Of a stretch of DNA of 64,000 nucleotides, positions 35,647 through 47,132 are shown one piece after another. The stretch comes from Protea cynaroides (Eukaryota > Streptophyta > Magnoliopsida > Proteales > Proteaceae), in NCBI GenBank assembly GCA_028583415.1, contig CM053269.1, positions 51,117,322-51,181,321 of the forward strand, given 5' to 3'. A program made the position numbers and the translations under genes. The notes below the pieces were generated by a model. It did not search any database. It was not told the DNA's origin and saw nothing but the letters and a program-made list of their open reading frames with translations. Position 1 is the stretch's first letter; every line of letters starts with the position of its first letter.

Positions 35647-36060
35647 ATGTTGAGAAGTGCAATCAAAGGAGTGAGTATGAGTCCAGGTATCAACGATTCA
35701 CAGAAGTTCTCTCTCAAAGAAAGCAGCAGCAATTCAGCAATTGCCGGAAACAAGAAGGGAATTTCAAGGTTTTGCAATTTCCTTGTACTCAAAAACGACC
35801 ATGGACAGTTCAATTTCTCTCCCATGAGATACCTGAAGCTTCTAGGGGCTAAAGTGGCAAGAGCTATACGTCTGGTATCAGTGAAGAGGGCTACAAGGAT
35901 GAGGTTTTCGTCGAAGGTATCTTCTTCAAACTCAACAAGATCATCAAGGCCGTCTGTTGCGCAACTCGATTCTCATCAGACTGAAGCTATAGAAGATTGT
36001 ATCCAGTACTTCAACTCTCCTTCTTCCTTTCAGAGATCCAATTCTCTCTCTTCCTTCTAA
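35647..36060 (+). CDS. small basic plant protein of unknown function
   Basis: Intronless, 137 aa. The N-terminal 45 residues are Ser/Lys-rich. Residues 59-83 form a basic amphipathic segment with YLKLLGAKVARAIRLV; a Ser-rich linker follows. The C terminus has an acidic AIEDCIQYFNS motif and ends SFQRSNSLSSF, a possible phosphorylation site context (RSNS). There is no signal peptide or membrane helix. I have the impression that this layout (basic LGAKVARA helix, IEDCI-x-FN near the end) recurs in small uncharacterised plant proteins, but no function can be assigned. The upstream 250 bases are pyrimidine-rich (TCTTTTC...), as in a plant 5' UTR. Composition and lack of interruption argue for a real gene. 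Confidence 0.7.
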   Translation: MLRSAIKGVSMSPGINDSQKFSLKESSSNSAIAGNKKGISRFCNFLVLKNDHGQFNFSPMRYLKLLGAKVARAIRLVSVKRATRMRFSSKVSSSNSTRSSRPSVAQLDSHQTEAIEDCIQYFNSPSSFQRSNSLSSF

Positions 36061-37717
36061 TTTTATTTTGTGGGACAATATAAACGTACAATCTCTTCTC
36101 TTTAAAAGTCATTTCATAATTTCACCATTTCTAAGTTTTGTTCCCAAACACATCCCATCATCGTATTGCGTTGACCAATCCGGTCCCTTGGGTCAACCAA
36201 GTTTTCTGTTCTTTCTCAATTGAAACTCTGAAACTTGGCTGGCCCCTTATACACAATAGGTTTCACGGTTTACATATATATTATTGTGTTCATGCATCAT
36301 TTGCAAACAATTACCTGTTCGATTCTATTTAGATGCTAGTTAGTTGTTATAATTATTCTGATTTTTGTTTCCTTGTCTGTCAAATGCTGCATCATTATCA
36401 TGATCATGTATAAATAATTATTTGGAGGATTCTATTATAATTAATTTATAGTTTTTATTTTTATTTTTAAAATCAACTCTTAATCTAATGTAGAAAAATA
36501 AAACGAAATAGAAAAAAACAATCATACAATGCAAAGATCACTATAGTTACCAGCAAGATTTTCTATCTACATCCATAGATAAATGCTAGTTGATTTACTA
36601 TCAATCGAGAAGGGTTACAGCCGCTTGTCCTCGCTCTTGTATAGGTACATTTTTCAGGGCGTCAAGCTCTTTCTACTTCCCAACACATGCTTGAATTAGT
36701 TTTGTTATTGTACATGGGAGCTCAATTATTTTTCCAATTTCCAAGCCTAACGTGTAGAATTCGACCCATGAACGGAGATGAGGTCCGGTGAAGCTCTCTA
36801 CACGGGAAAGAGAATCCACATTCGTGTGGTATTCTCGTTGATATGGTGTAGGTTCATGGAGACCGATTCTAATTTGAACGGACCGATTTGACCAATCCAA
36901 TTCGGATTCCTTAAGAAACGGTGGTCGAGGGTGGGATGTACGTACGGAATTCTCGCGTGGTGCATGTTCATTTTGCAAGTCGCAGAAACATCGCTTTACA
37001 GCTGATGTGGGGGTGTTAGTGCGTCAAGAGAGTCCACACGTCACGTGTTGAGTAATTGACTTGCCTAATGGGGGGTTCCCGCACTGGGCCCGTTGAAGTC
37101 TTTGCTGCATATTTAATCCTTAAAAAAAGTTTTGGTCCATCACGCTTCATGCTCCCTCGAAACAAGTTTGAGAATAATTATTTAAGGAGAGAAACATCTG
37201 AATATTTTTTTCATATTTTCTTCTCTCATAAATATAGTACTTTGCAATATATTATTTTGTAATGTTATTAATTTATGAATGGATGATGTTCTATTCATTA
37301 CTCCCTCTATTTAGAATAAGGTCTATAATTTTAGTATATGGTCTTAGTGAATCGATTCTCTTCTCTCCTCACTCATTTTCATTTTCTAGCTATGATTGAA
37401 TTTTAAATAGTATAAAATTTAAATAAAAATAAAACAATAATTGGGTAATTAACTCAAACTTTACCATATATATAGTAAGAAAATTTTCCCTTAGTTTTCA
37501 ACTAAGTTAGATTTGGTAACCTTCCCCACTGAAAAAACAACAAATTGTAGATTTAGCAGTAGAGTTTGAGAAAAAGGAAATATAATATTTTTCTATCAAC
37601 AAGCTTTCTTTCTCATTAAAATATTTATTACATTGCTTATCATCATTTTTTGTCCAACTAAATTGACTTTCTTCTCATGTTACTTTTGTTAATGAAATTT
37701 TATTTCATCTTAACTTA
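36061..37717. other. gene-free stretch
   Basis: 3' flank of the small basic protein gene, then AT-rich sequence. A 101-codon minus-strand frame at 36978-36673 has no recognisable family and is not called as a gene. Confidence 0.45.
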
Positions 37718-37960
37718 GGTTTTTTTTGGTATAATTTATATTTATGTTTATGAGTTATTTATAATAACCGTTTGGTATCACTAGACATAAAAAAGTAATA
37801 ATAGATTATTACAAAGATGATAAACAATTTCAAAAATATATGTAGATTTTAGATTATATTAATTCATTTTAAATATAAATAAATATCATAAATAGTATCA
37901 AACAACTATATGTCATAATGTATTATATAATTAATTCTATAATACACATCAAAGAAAGCC
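37718..37960. mobile_element. Tourist-like MITE
   Basis: It begins GGTTTTTTTTGGTAT and ends ATCAAAGAAAGCC with TTA on both sides (37715-37717, 37961-37963). Its AT-rich interior shares ATAATGTATTATATAATTAATT with the copies at 1478 and 46623, in inverted orientation to the first. Confidence 0.75.
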
Positions 37961-38037
37961 TTAACTTGACGCCATTAAGTTGTAACATAAATATTTTTTG
38001 GGTAAATTATTTGAATCTCCCTTGTACTTAGATCTAA

Positions 38038-39391
38038 GGTTAAATTACACAAACACCCCCTCTACTGTAATGAAACTACATAGAACTATCCTATTTTTAC
38101 AAAACTACACAGAATGCCCCTCTAACAATCTCACCCATACAGTTACTTCAACTTAACGGCAGATGGTCAATTTTTTTTTAAGACAAAAATACCTTTACTA
38201 AGTGTAAAATGACTTAATAGGGTTTATTGTTTACTCCTCCCAATAAAACCCTATTCCTCTTTCTTCTCTTCTCCACTGCCGTTTTCTTCTTCACCATGAC
38301 AATGCCTGGATCTGCAATCGTTACCCGAGGGGGCCGATCAATGATGCTGATTGGGACCTTTGTGGATCTGGATTTGTACTCGGTTTCGACAGCTTGACGA
38401 AACGGTGAAACTTCTTAGTGAAATGGTTGCTTCCCATGGTGACCGCCTAAATACTCTCCAACTGTCCATGGATGAACAACGTCGGGATGTTTCTGAGTTG
38501 GCTCTCCATATAACTGCCATGGAAGGTAAACTGGATCAGGCCTTGTGCTTGTCTAGCCCCGCCGATCGTAACTTAGGGTCTTCTGTGTCCCCCTTGCTCT
38601 TGGCCCTCTTCCCCTGTCCAACTCTGGCGCCTTTCAAACTCGTCCAATCCGCTTGGAATTTCCCCGTTGTGACGGCAGTGATCCTGTTAGATGGGTTTTT
38701 AAAGTTGTAGGTCGTCTCTGCACACAATGGCCTCTTCCTAAGCCCACGTTCACCACATCAGATTCCTTTCCTTTTTAGGAGCTCCTCCGCCTACATCGAC
38801 AAGCTCGCACTCATTGATGGCGATTTGGGTATCAATTAAGGCGACGTCGTCCTTATCTTCTCTCCTGATTCCATCGAAAGTATTCTGACCTGGGCTGCTT
38901 TCCCCCAATGGCAACCCCATTGATCTCCTTTCTCTCACCAGCGGAAACACATCAAAACTTGGATTTTGAACAGATTTCCCAATCCTTTATCACTCCCGTC
39001 GCATTTTTTTTTGCCACCGGAAAAACTTAATTCTGAAAATGAAAAAGAAAATAAAAAAATCACAAAAAATATATATAAAAATGAAATAGAAAATGAAAAA
39101 GAAAATAAAAAAATCACAAAAAAAAAAAATATAAAAATGAAATTGAAAAGTTTTGAGGATAAAATTTTTTTTATAGCATCTAAAATGAATAAACCCTTTT
39201 AGGTCATTTTACACTTAGTAAGGGTATTTTTGTCTTAAAAAAATTTGACCATCTGTTGTTAAGTTGAAAGTAACGGTGTGGTGAGATTGTATGATAGCAT
39301 TGTTAGAGGAGTATTCTGTGTAACTTTTGTAAAAGCAGGATAGTTCTGTGTAGTTTCACTACAGTAGAGGGGGTGTCTGTGTAATTTACCT
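38038..39391 (+). mobile_element. Mutator-like element with ~190-bp TIRs and captured coding sequence
   Basis: The left 190 bp (GGTTAAATTACACAAACACC...) and the right 190 bp are inverted copies, including ACCCCCTCTACTGTA/TACAGTAGAGGGGGT and TTAGTAAGGGTATTTTTGTC. Flanks TAGATCTAA (38029-38037) and TAGATTTAA (39392-39400) match at 8 of 9, the Mutator TSD length. The interior (38290-38960) is GC-richer and gene-like. It includes a frame at 38351-38710 whose N half (FRQLDETVKLLSEMVASH...) is a heptad-like coiled coil resembling the N-terminal region of plant retrotransposon gag proteins. The reading frame is broken in several places. A sister element without cargo lies at 46653-47132. Confidence 0.75.
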
Positions 39392-42157
39392 TAGATTTAA
39401 TTATAGTAACATCATATTACACTTAGATCCTTTCAGCTAACAGTGTAAATAGAATCTCAAGAAGCCAAAAAGCAACAATCCATTCTTAAAGCAGTTGAAG
39501 AGAAAATGCAGGTATAAGAGATCAGCCCCATATCGGATACAGGGGAAGAATTAAAACTCCAGCACCTGCAGTTTAATATCAGGTTCGTAAGACTTTAGGA
39601 GGTGCTCAACCAGCCCCGTTTCACCTACTAAGACTTGAGGTGAGAGAGAAAGATCGAAGAGGGAAAATGCAGACAAAAAAAGAGAGGATGAGGAAAACGG
39701 AGAGAAAGTGAATGCGAGTCCAATTGAGGAAATGTATTCTGGCTATCTCGGTACCAAGGATGAGAGCAGTGGCTAAACAGCCCACCGTTGATTTCAGCTT
39801 TGCTAGGCTGAACTCTTTGGCCTGGTCGGCGTGCTTCAACAAATTCCCATTTCTTCAATGGCTAGTGCCTTGCGGTCAAGAAGCTATAGGCAGAGCATTC
39901 AGCACTTATGCATGGCTGCTCTAGAATTGCAAAGCGTCAGGTAGGGTTGTAAGGGAAAAAAATATTTCACTCATTCATTAAGGGTAGTTTTGACATCAAA
40001 AATAAGTTTGTTGTGATGTCATACGTTAACAGCGGAGAACTAACGGAGTGAAACTGAGTGCAACAACCTTTGAACTTCAAGGGAGGTTCAAGTCCTTTTT
40101 TTCGGAGTGAAGGGAGGTCACTGTATTTAGGCCTATATAAAGGGAGGTCTGAAAAATATATCCACATTTTTTACAAGAAATGAATAATAGCAAAAGCCAA
40201 AGGAAAAAAAATATCTTACGTACTGATGATTGAAAACTGTCACTAAAATATTTATTTTGCCATGTTATTCGAAAGATAAAATAAAATAAAATAAAGAGAT
40301 TTAATAATAGAAATGAGTAGAAAAATAAAGGGCATCTAAATGCACGAAGTTTTCGCTACTGCAGGGTCTGGGGGAAAACAGAATGTAGGCAGCTTTATCC
40401 CTACAATATGACAACTTTACTGTTATACAAATGAATTGAAAATTTTGATTACTAAATCATTAGTGATCATAATTGCGTCAGTAATGTTGGTTTTTCTTAT
40501 TTTATTTTTTTAAATTTACAACACATTATGCCAACCCAAACGAACCCTAAAATGTGGAGTCACTAGTAATATTTGCTTTATACATGCACCTCTACAATGC
40601 CTCTAAAATGTGGAATCCCTAGTAAGTTTTTGCTTTACACATGCACCTCAACAATGCAAATGTTCTCTCTAAATTTCGTTGCTTCAAGGATAAAATCTAA
40701 AGAAAAATTGCCAAAAATTCAATCACACGTTTGATCGTCTCTCTCGCCCAACACTTTGTTAGATCATACAAACCTAACCATTCAGCTATTAAAGTTCGTT
40801 CGAATGATGACCCATTGAACTTTAACTGGATTATTAAGGACATTAGAGTTACCATTTGTTAACTCATGGTTAACATGATAATCAATTCTAAGTACTTGAC
40901 TACCACTCCCACCCGTCACCCCCACCCGATGATTAAGAAAAATATAGAAGATGTAGAAGAAGAAGAAGAAAAGAACCTCAATTTGATAATATTCACCCAA
41001 AAAAATAACCATGGTGTGGAGTCATCTATTCTCATTTTTTTTTTGGTAGAAAGTCATCCACACTCTCGAAAGTGCAGAAATCCCCATTCCTTAATACGAA
41101 TTTTTGTAATTCCCCCACCCCATCCCTGCATCCTATAATTTTCTAGTCTCCGATAAAATTTTTCCACAAAAAAAAATAACAATAATAATAAATAAAATAA
41201 AAAATAAACATTGGAAAAATTATATGAATACCGATTTTTGCGTTTGAGTTTGCAAAACTTATGTTTTTATTTACAAAACTATAGAATAAGTTTAGGTATT
41301 AAAAAAATACATAAAACAATATTTTCTCTATTTCTTTTGATATATTTACCTCATTCCCGTAAACCCCATGAAAGAGGATATCTATCATTTCCTTTTATCT
41401 TATCCATCAAAATAAAAGAGCTTCACAAAAAAAAAAGAAAATTTATTGTTCACTTGACCAAACACATCTAGGAATGTAAATTTCACAAACACCCTCGTTT
41501 GTCTATCAAATCTACTAAACTGCCATAGAGATCAGGGAAAAATTAATAGATAAGAATAGTTTTATATTGGAAAACGTTGGAACGTGAATGCCCCAATATA
41601 CTCATTATTTTTCTTTTGGATGATATTATACGTGGCATCATACATAATTATTTAATTAATATCATGATTTTTTTTTGGGATAAAAATATCATGATTTTGA
41701 TTACAAGTATCCAAACCAAAAATTCAAACATAAAACATGATCGCTCGTAACCATATTAAAGTATCCATCCAAAAACTTAATATTAAGTGAAAAAACTAAC
41801 TAGTATACTCAGTCATATCGAGTTTCGTCATTCACACTCCACAGTAGAGGATCTAGATATCTGGAATTCTCAAAAGTGGTGAAAAAAAAGAAAAGAGAAA
41901 GAAACAGCAAGGGTTTCTAATTTTTGTACTAGTAATTTCAATGGAACCCTTGTTTACAAATTCCAAACAATCGTTCCCCTTTCCTACGCAAGCATTGCAA
42001 ATCAGAAATAAATTCAAACAGCAATGGAATTCATAGATACAGAGGGAGAAAGAAAGAAACACAACTTAGCATTAAACGAGAAGCATAGAAGCAAAGACTG
42101 AAGAATAGGGATTGAAGTCGTCACTGCTACGCGAACTGTAATCGGAAAAATAGGCTT
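39392..42157. other. gene-free stretch with a possible gene fragment
   Basis: At 39455-39510 a short exon-like stretch reads SQEAKKQQSILKAVEEKMQ and ends in CAGGTATAA, a donor-like site. No second exon or family is recognised, so it is not called. The remainder is AT-rich. The last part, from about 42000, is the 3' flank of TSP9. Confidence 0.4.
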
Positions 42158-42430
42158 TCAATTCTTAGCGAAAAAGCCTCCAAATCCACCGGATTTCTTC
42201 TTCGGAGGAACTGCAACAGAATTCCTGCCGTTCGTGGTTCCACTAGCCTTCTCTTCAACCTTCTTGAGGATAGGGTCAGTCTCATAAAACTGATCTTCTT
42301 TGATTAGATTTCCGATGATCCAATCCAGCGGTCCTTTTTCCTCTTTGCTTCCACCGGAGCTCTTTGCAGCGGTTGCCGCAAAAACTCTTCCTGTTACAGC
42401 TGGACCAAAAACAATGGTGAATGAAGCCAT
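42158..42430 (-). CDS. TSP9: thylakoid soluble phosphoprotein TSP9
   Basis: Single exon, 90 aa. Residues 1-18 (MASFTIVFGPAVTGRVFA) look like a short plastid transit peptide, followed by ATAAKSSGGSKEEKG, where mature TSP9 begins in other plants. The conserved core DWIIGNLIKEDQFYETDPIL (36-55) and the basic Gly/Lys-rich end KKKSGGFGGFFAKN are diagnostic. TSP9 is a small, largely disordered plant protein at the stromal face of thylakoids; it is phosphorylated in a light-dependent way and associates with light-harvesting antenna and photosystem II. Candidate phospho-threonines/serines lie in the ASGTTNGRNS segment. Length is close to the family's usual size. The start is the only ATG fitting the transit peptide. 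Confidence 0.9.
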   Translation of the reverse strand: MASFTIVFGPAVTGRVFAATAAKSSGGSKEEKGPLDWIIGNLIKEDQFYETDPILKKVEEKASGTTNGRNSVAVPPKKKSGGFGGFFAKN

Positions 42431-42509
42431 CTCAGATCTGAATTTCTATTCCTTTCTCTTTTACAAATCCCCAATGCGAGTGGACATGGGGAATTTTTTT
42501 CGGATAATA

Positions 42510-42702
42510 TATCCTACCAGGTACCTATGAACAAATATGAACCGTTGTATGGAAAACAAGGATTGAGATCATAGGTAATGCACGAGTTCTCCACAAGTGT
42601 ACTAACCTCCTATCACGTATCTGTGAACAACTATGAACCGTTGGATGGAAAACAAAGATGGAGATCATAGGGAATGCACGAGTTCTCCACAAGTGTATTA
42701 TC
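42510..42702. repeat. 96-bp tandem duplication in the TSP9 promoter
   Basis: The blocks TATGAACCGTTGTATGG and TATGAACCGTTGGATGG lie 96 bp apart (42536 and 42632). Both are followed by GAGATCATAGG and then GCACGAGTTCTCCACAAGTG. The two units lie about 80-270 bp upstream of the TSP9 start codon, in the expected core/proximal promoter or leader. Confidence 0.85.
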
Positions 42703-42966
42703 CTCCTGGTTCTCCACTTTCTTCCATTTTACTTAGATTTTCCCATCGATTTCATGAAGAGATGACAGCCTCATCAACTGTTGGTTAACAATTTAACACG
42801 TGGCAGTCTTGCATCCTTTCGTTATTAGTGCTTGAATTGTGCGGTTGTGATCCATGAGAGCCTGAATCGGTTTTAGGACTAGAAATTTGAATCGGAATCG
42901 CCTTATATGGCCGGTACGATACCGATCCAGTCAGATTTTTTTATTGTTCTGCTTCATATAGTGATA

Positions 42967-43629
42967 TAGAGGTGTCAACGGGCTGGTCTGGGCCGGTTTC
43001 GGTCCGGACTGAATCAGTGTCGGGTTTTATAAGCCCAGCCCAAAACATGTATTTTAAGAGTTCGGGCTGAGGTAGGCTGCGCTAGACACAATAACTAACG
43101 GACTGATCCGGTGTCGGTTTTTTATCGGGCTAGGTTTATTGAGGTGATTTCTGGTTGGTTCGGTTCGGATCGGGCTTATCGGGTTTATCGGGCCCCTTTT
43201 ATATGTAAACTATATAGTCTATTTTATTATTTCTATCTATAAAATTAACATTATTCTTTCCATATGTATGTAATTTAATAAACTATAATAATTAACATAA
43301 TCTTTTCAACTATAGATTCACATAATCTTCTAGATCATGAAGTGAACTCTAATAGTGTAACACAATCTATTAAAATTTAAAACCATTAAAATTAAGAAAT
43401 TGGGCCCGAACGGACCTTACCGGTGTTCGGATTGGGTTTTATCGGTTTGGACTAATTCGGGCTTCTTAACGGACCGATCTGGTTTGGTTTCGATTTGTGC
43501 TGAAACTGTGTCGGGCTTTACAAGCTCAGACCAAAACCTGTCCATTATGGCTCGGTCCGGGCTGGATTCGAGTTATATCGGGCTGGCTCGGTCCGTGCTA
43601 CTGGACCGGACCCAATTTTGACACCCTTA
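42967..43629. mobile_element. hAT-like MITE (TAAGGGTGTCAA family)
   Basis: The left end AGAGGTGTCAACGGGC is worn; the right end is TTTTGACACCCTTA. ATATAG occurs at both borders, an imperfect TSD. Nearly full-length similarity to 16719-17371, for example GGCCCCTTTTATATGTAAAC and AGTGAACTCTAATAGTGTAA. Confidence 0.8.
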
Positions 43630-43853
43630 ATATAGATCACCATCCATCTTTTGAGTTTTCTCGAAGCAATGGCTAACCTCATACAGGTGTCTAGTCGGTT
43701 TTGATCAAGTCTTCAACCGTCTATATATATGAGGTACTATATTGCAAACGATCGATTATATAATCGATTCTCGAAGTCAAAATTGAGACTGGTTAAAGAT
43801 TGATCGATCGATCAATTTGCAGGTTTTCGTTAACTAGTTGTTGATGTTAAAAT

Positions 43854-44781
43854 TAGGGGTGAAACAGGGTCGGGTTAGGTTAGGTATCTGCAAATCTTAC
43901 CCTACACAAAAAATTTTCATGCTAATTCAAATCCTACTCTGTCAGGGTAGTACAAAACCAACCTTTACCCTACTGTGACAGGGTATTACCAAACCCTAGT
44001 ACCCTACTCTACCTTGATTTACCCTGATCGGGCCGGGCTGGGCCGAATTTACCCTGATTGACCCTAAATCAGGGTAGGGTTTACTCTGGTTTACTCTGAT
44101 TTACCCGAACTCAATATTTTAACCTATAAATGCCAAATATTCATAAGTAAAGACATGAATGATTATCAAAGAGAGTAATACAATAACAAAATTAATGATA
44201 ACTTAATAGAGAGGATTAAAATAAAATAATCCCAATAATTCCTCTTACAGTCTTTGGTGATAGGGTTACAGACAAATAGTTGGCTTCTACTGTCATTGTC
44301 CATGAAGTAGACCAATCCACAGGAAGAAGCAATAAACCAGTTAGGTGCCTCAATGCACGGAGCTCCAAACTATGCCATTTTATGAGGATGGGATCATATG
44401 CATACCCTATAGGTTCATCAGAGTTGGTAAACATGAAATACCAAGATTTCTGGGACAATACATTTAACCTTCTGGAATTTACAATCTCATTCCATCTTTT
44501 ACACACACAACCTGCTCTAAAGATGCTTGCAATAGGGAGATAGGCAAAGATTCGTTCCAATAAGTCATCGGGGAGAAGAAAATCTATGGAAATCACTGGG
44601 TTTACATTATCGCCTTCATCGCTGATCTCAGAGAACGACTCGAACTCTGACGTATCTGTAAATTTCCACCCAATGTCATCAAAGTAGTCAGTGATCCATG
44701 ATGTTTCCTCCATGATCAACAACAGTGGAGATACCATGAACAGAAGAAAGAAAAACGAAAGGACAAAGATTCAGATTTCAA

Positions 44782-44823
<42 letters not shown>

Positions 44824-45207
44824 AATACCTAAAATCAGACTGTCAACGAAGAGGAAGAAGAAGATTCGATGGGGCCGGCAGTCTGAGACGCTGATATAGT
44901 GGCTCTTGGATGGTACCATCGACTGCGGTAGGAGAAAGAGAGTGTAAGAGACGAATGAAGATTAAGAAATAGGGGTTGAGGTTAAAATCTGATTTCTGAA
45001 TGAATATATATATAGAAGTCAGGGTCGGGTAGGGTCGGACTAGACTCTACCCGAGGCCTCAACTCTAATCCGTCATTACTCTGACAGGGTAAAAATTACC
45101 CTGTACCCTGATTGGGTCCTGTCAAGGTATGGGCCGGGTTAAACCCTGATCGGGTTCAGGGTGGTTTTGGGCGGGCTTGGGCCGTCAGGGCAAAACTTTC
45201 ACCCCTA
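43854..45207 (-). mobile_element. hAT-like element carrying a captured HWS-like F-box gene
   Basis: Ends TAGGGGTGAAA (43854) and TTTCACCCCTA (45207) are inverted repeats. Flanking octamers GTTAAAAT and ATTTAAAT match at 6 of 8. Subterminal CAGGGT/ACCCTG-rich regions match those of 27947-29845. Reading the minus strand, a leader with TCTTCTTCTTCCTCTTCGT (also in the other element) ends at a donor-like site, a GA-rich intron follows, and then an F-box coding region. No transposase is seen, so the element would need one in trans. Confidence 0.8.
44216..44713 (-). pseudogene. truncated, frameshifted HAWAIIAN SKIRT-like F-box gene copy
   Basis: From the ATG at 44713 the frame gives 165 aa. Residues 46-80 form a clear F-box with LLPDDLLERIFAYLPIASIF and CKRWNEIV, followed by VLSQKSWYFMFTNSDEPIGY and AYDPILIKW, which match HWS (F-box/kelch protein At3g61590 family). 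HWS is an SCF ubiquitin-ligase adaptor that affects organ fusion and microRNA function. A few residues usual after SRR appear to be missing. After about residue 118 the frame is shifted: the conserved continuation CGLVYFMDNDS and VCNPITKD is readable in another frame (about 44300-44240). The kelch part is absent. A truncated F-box peptide could still be made, but the gene is most likely a captured, dead copy. Confidence 0.82.
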
Positions 45208-45347
45208 ATTTAAATCTGAATAAATATTTTTCAAGGTAGAATTTGCTTCGTAACGACTATAAACGAGCACACGAGTAGTTAGATTCGGAATCCGAAAGTA
45301 AAGCGATAGGGGGCAATAACACGTGAGCGAGGAGGGGCCCGCAGCCC

Positions 45348-45868
45348 CCGGGGTGGCAAGTTTTACCGGAGGGACGATCCCGAATGCAACCACCCAAAAA
45401 GGTTACCACCCGCCCTGAACCCTGGCAAGGTTGAACTCGACCCAAACCCTGATAGGGTTGGGTTATGATTCAAATTTTGATCAACCTTAGCAGGGTTGGG
45501 TTGGGTTAGGGTTGACCCCCTGGGTTGAGTCCAACCCAGTCCGACCCTATATATATATATATATATTTGTGTTTGTTATATTTTTAAATTATAATTGTTA
45601 TATATATGTTATTTGACAATTTGTTGTATGTTTATGGGCCAATCAGGGTCATTCCAATCCTAAATCAGGGTTAATCAGGGTTGACCCAGCCCAATTCGAC
45701 CCTGTCAGGGTCAATCAGGGTTAGGCTCAACCCTGCCAAGGTCAGTGTTAGGGTTGTATATTTTCTGACCCTGACAGCGTTGGACTGGTTTAGGGCTAAG
45801 TTTAAATAGCCAGGGTTAGGGTTAGGGTTTTGAAAAACCCGGCCCAACCCGACCCTGTTGCAGCCCTA
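45348..45868. mobile_element. probable third, diverged member of the TAGGG hAT-like group
   Basis: The left CGGGGTGGCAAGTTTTACC resembles AGGGGTGAAAGTTTTACC of the better elements. The right end reads CAACCCGACCCTGTTGCAGCCCTA. The interior is full of CAGGGTT/AACCCTG words and a TA run. GTGAGCAG follows the right end and GTGAGCGA occurs 18 bp before the left end, so the left border is uncertain. Confidence 0.45.
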
Positions 45869-46652
45869 GTGAGCAGTAGAAAGAATTACAGTAAAATTAT
45901 AAGGCGACATATTAAGTGAATCAACTTGCGGAGTGAGTCCCAATGGTTTGGCGTGGGTCCCATATGAGCTTTTGCAATAAAATTTAAAAAATTATGTGAT
46001 TGGATTTACCCGAAATTTATGTCTGTTGCGGATGGATGTACCCCTAGATGCTGTGGTTATTTTTGGATTTGCCCCGAATGGCCATCGTTAGGTTCGGCCC
46101 CAGTGGTCTAGTGATGTAAATGTTGCCATGTGTTGTACATCCATTGGTCCATAGCATTTATATACATCCCTGATCTTAATCATTTGGTTAATTTTTTTTC
46201 CCGTTAAATTGTAGCCAATTAGTCTTAATTTATTGGTCTATTGAGAATTTGGAAGAAACTTCAGTTAGGCTTTGTTTAGCCGCAAGTGGAAGGGAAGTGA
46301 AATTTTTTAACTTTAAATCGAAACTTGTATAGTTGCAATACAACATGATTATATAAATTATCTAAACTTCTTAACATATTTAGTAATAATACTTATAAGA
46401 TGTAAAATTTATTTTCTAGGACGGATCTAGATGCAAAGTAAAGTGTAAATTAATAATTAAATATGAAATAATTTGAAATTAGTTACATAGTAATGTGATA
46501 GTATGTGCTGTTATTATAAAAGTTTTCATTTAAAGTTTAAAAATATCACTTCCATTCCCTTCAATTCCCTTGCAACCAAACAAAGCATTAAGGTTTTTTA
46601 AACAGGATATATGAGTTCTTTAGGCTCTCTTTGGTTTGTATTATACAATGTA

Positions 46653-47132
46653 GGGTTAATTACACAGACACCCCCTCTATTGTAGTGAAACTACATAGAA
46701 CTACTCTGCTTTTACAAAAGCTACATAGAATACCCCTCTAATAATCCTATCATACACCCATACCGTTACTTTTAACTTAACGGCAAAGGGTCAAATTTTT
46801 TTAAGACAAAAATACTCTTATTAAGTGCATTGTTGAAAATGAAAAAGAAAATAAAAAAAATCACAAAAAAAATTGAAAAGTTTGAGGGTAAAAAGTTTTT
46901 TTTAGCATCTAAAAAGAATAAACCCTTTTAAGAAAAATTTGTCAAAAAGACATTTAATAAGGGTATTTTTGTCTAAAAAAAAATTTGGCCCTCTATCGTT
47001 AAGTTGAAAGTAATGGTGTGGGTGAGATTGTATGATAGGATTATTAGAAGGGTATTCTGTGTAGCTTTTGTAAAAACAAGGTAGTTCTATATAGTTTCAT
47101 TACAGTAGAGGGGGTGTCTGTGTAATTTACCC
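46653..47132. mobile_element. Mutator-like MITE nested in the Tourist element
   Basis: Ends GGGTTAATTACACAGACACC and ...GTGTCTGTGTAATTTACCC are inverted repeats of about 180 bp. Flanks TACAATGTA (46644-46652) and TATAATGTA (47133-47141) match at 8 of 9. Cargo-free sister of 38038-39391, sharing the ATTGAAAAGTTTGAGG / AATAAACCCTTTTA middle. Confidence 0.85.

Noticed and set aside
36673..36978. 101-codon minus-strand frame
   Set aside because: No recognisable domain, no promoter or splice context, and no sign of conserved composition; left uncalled.
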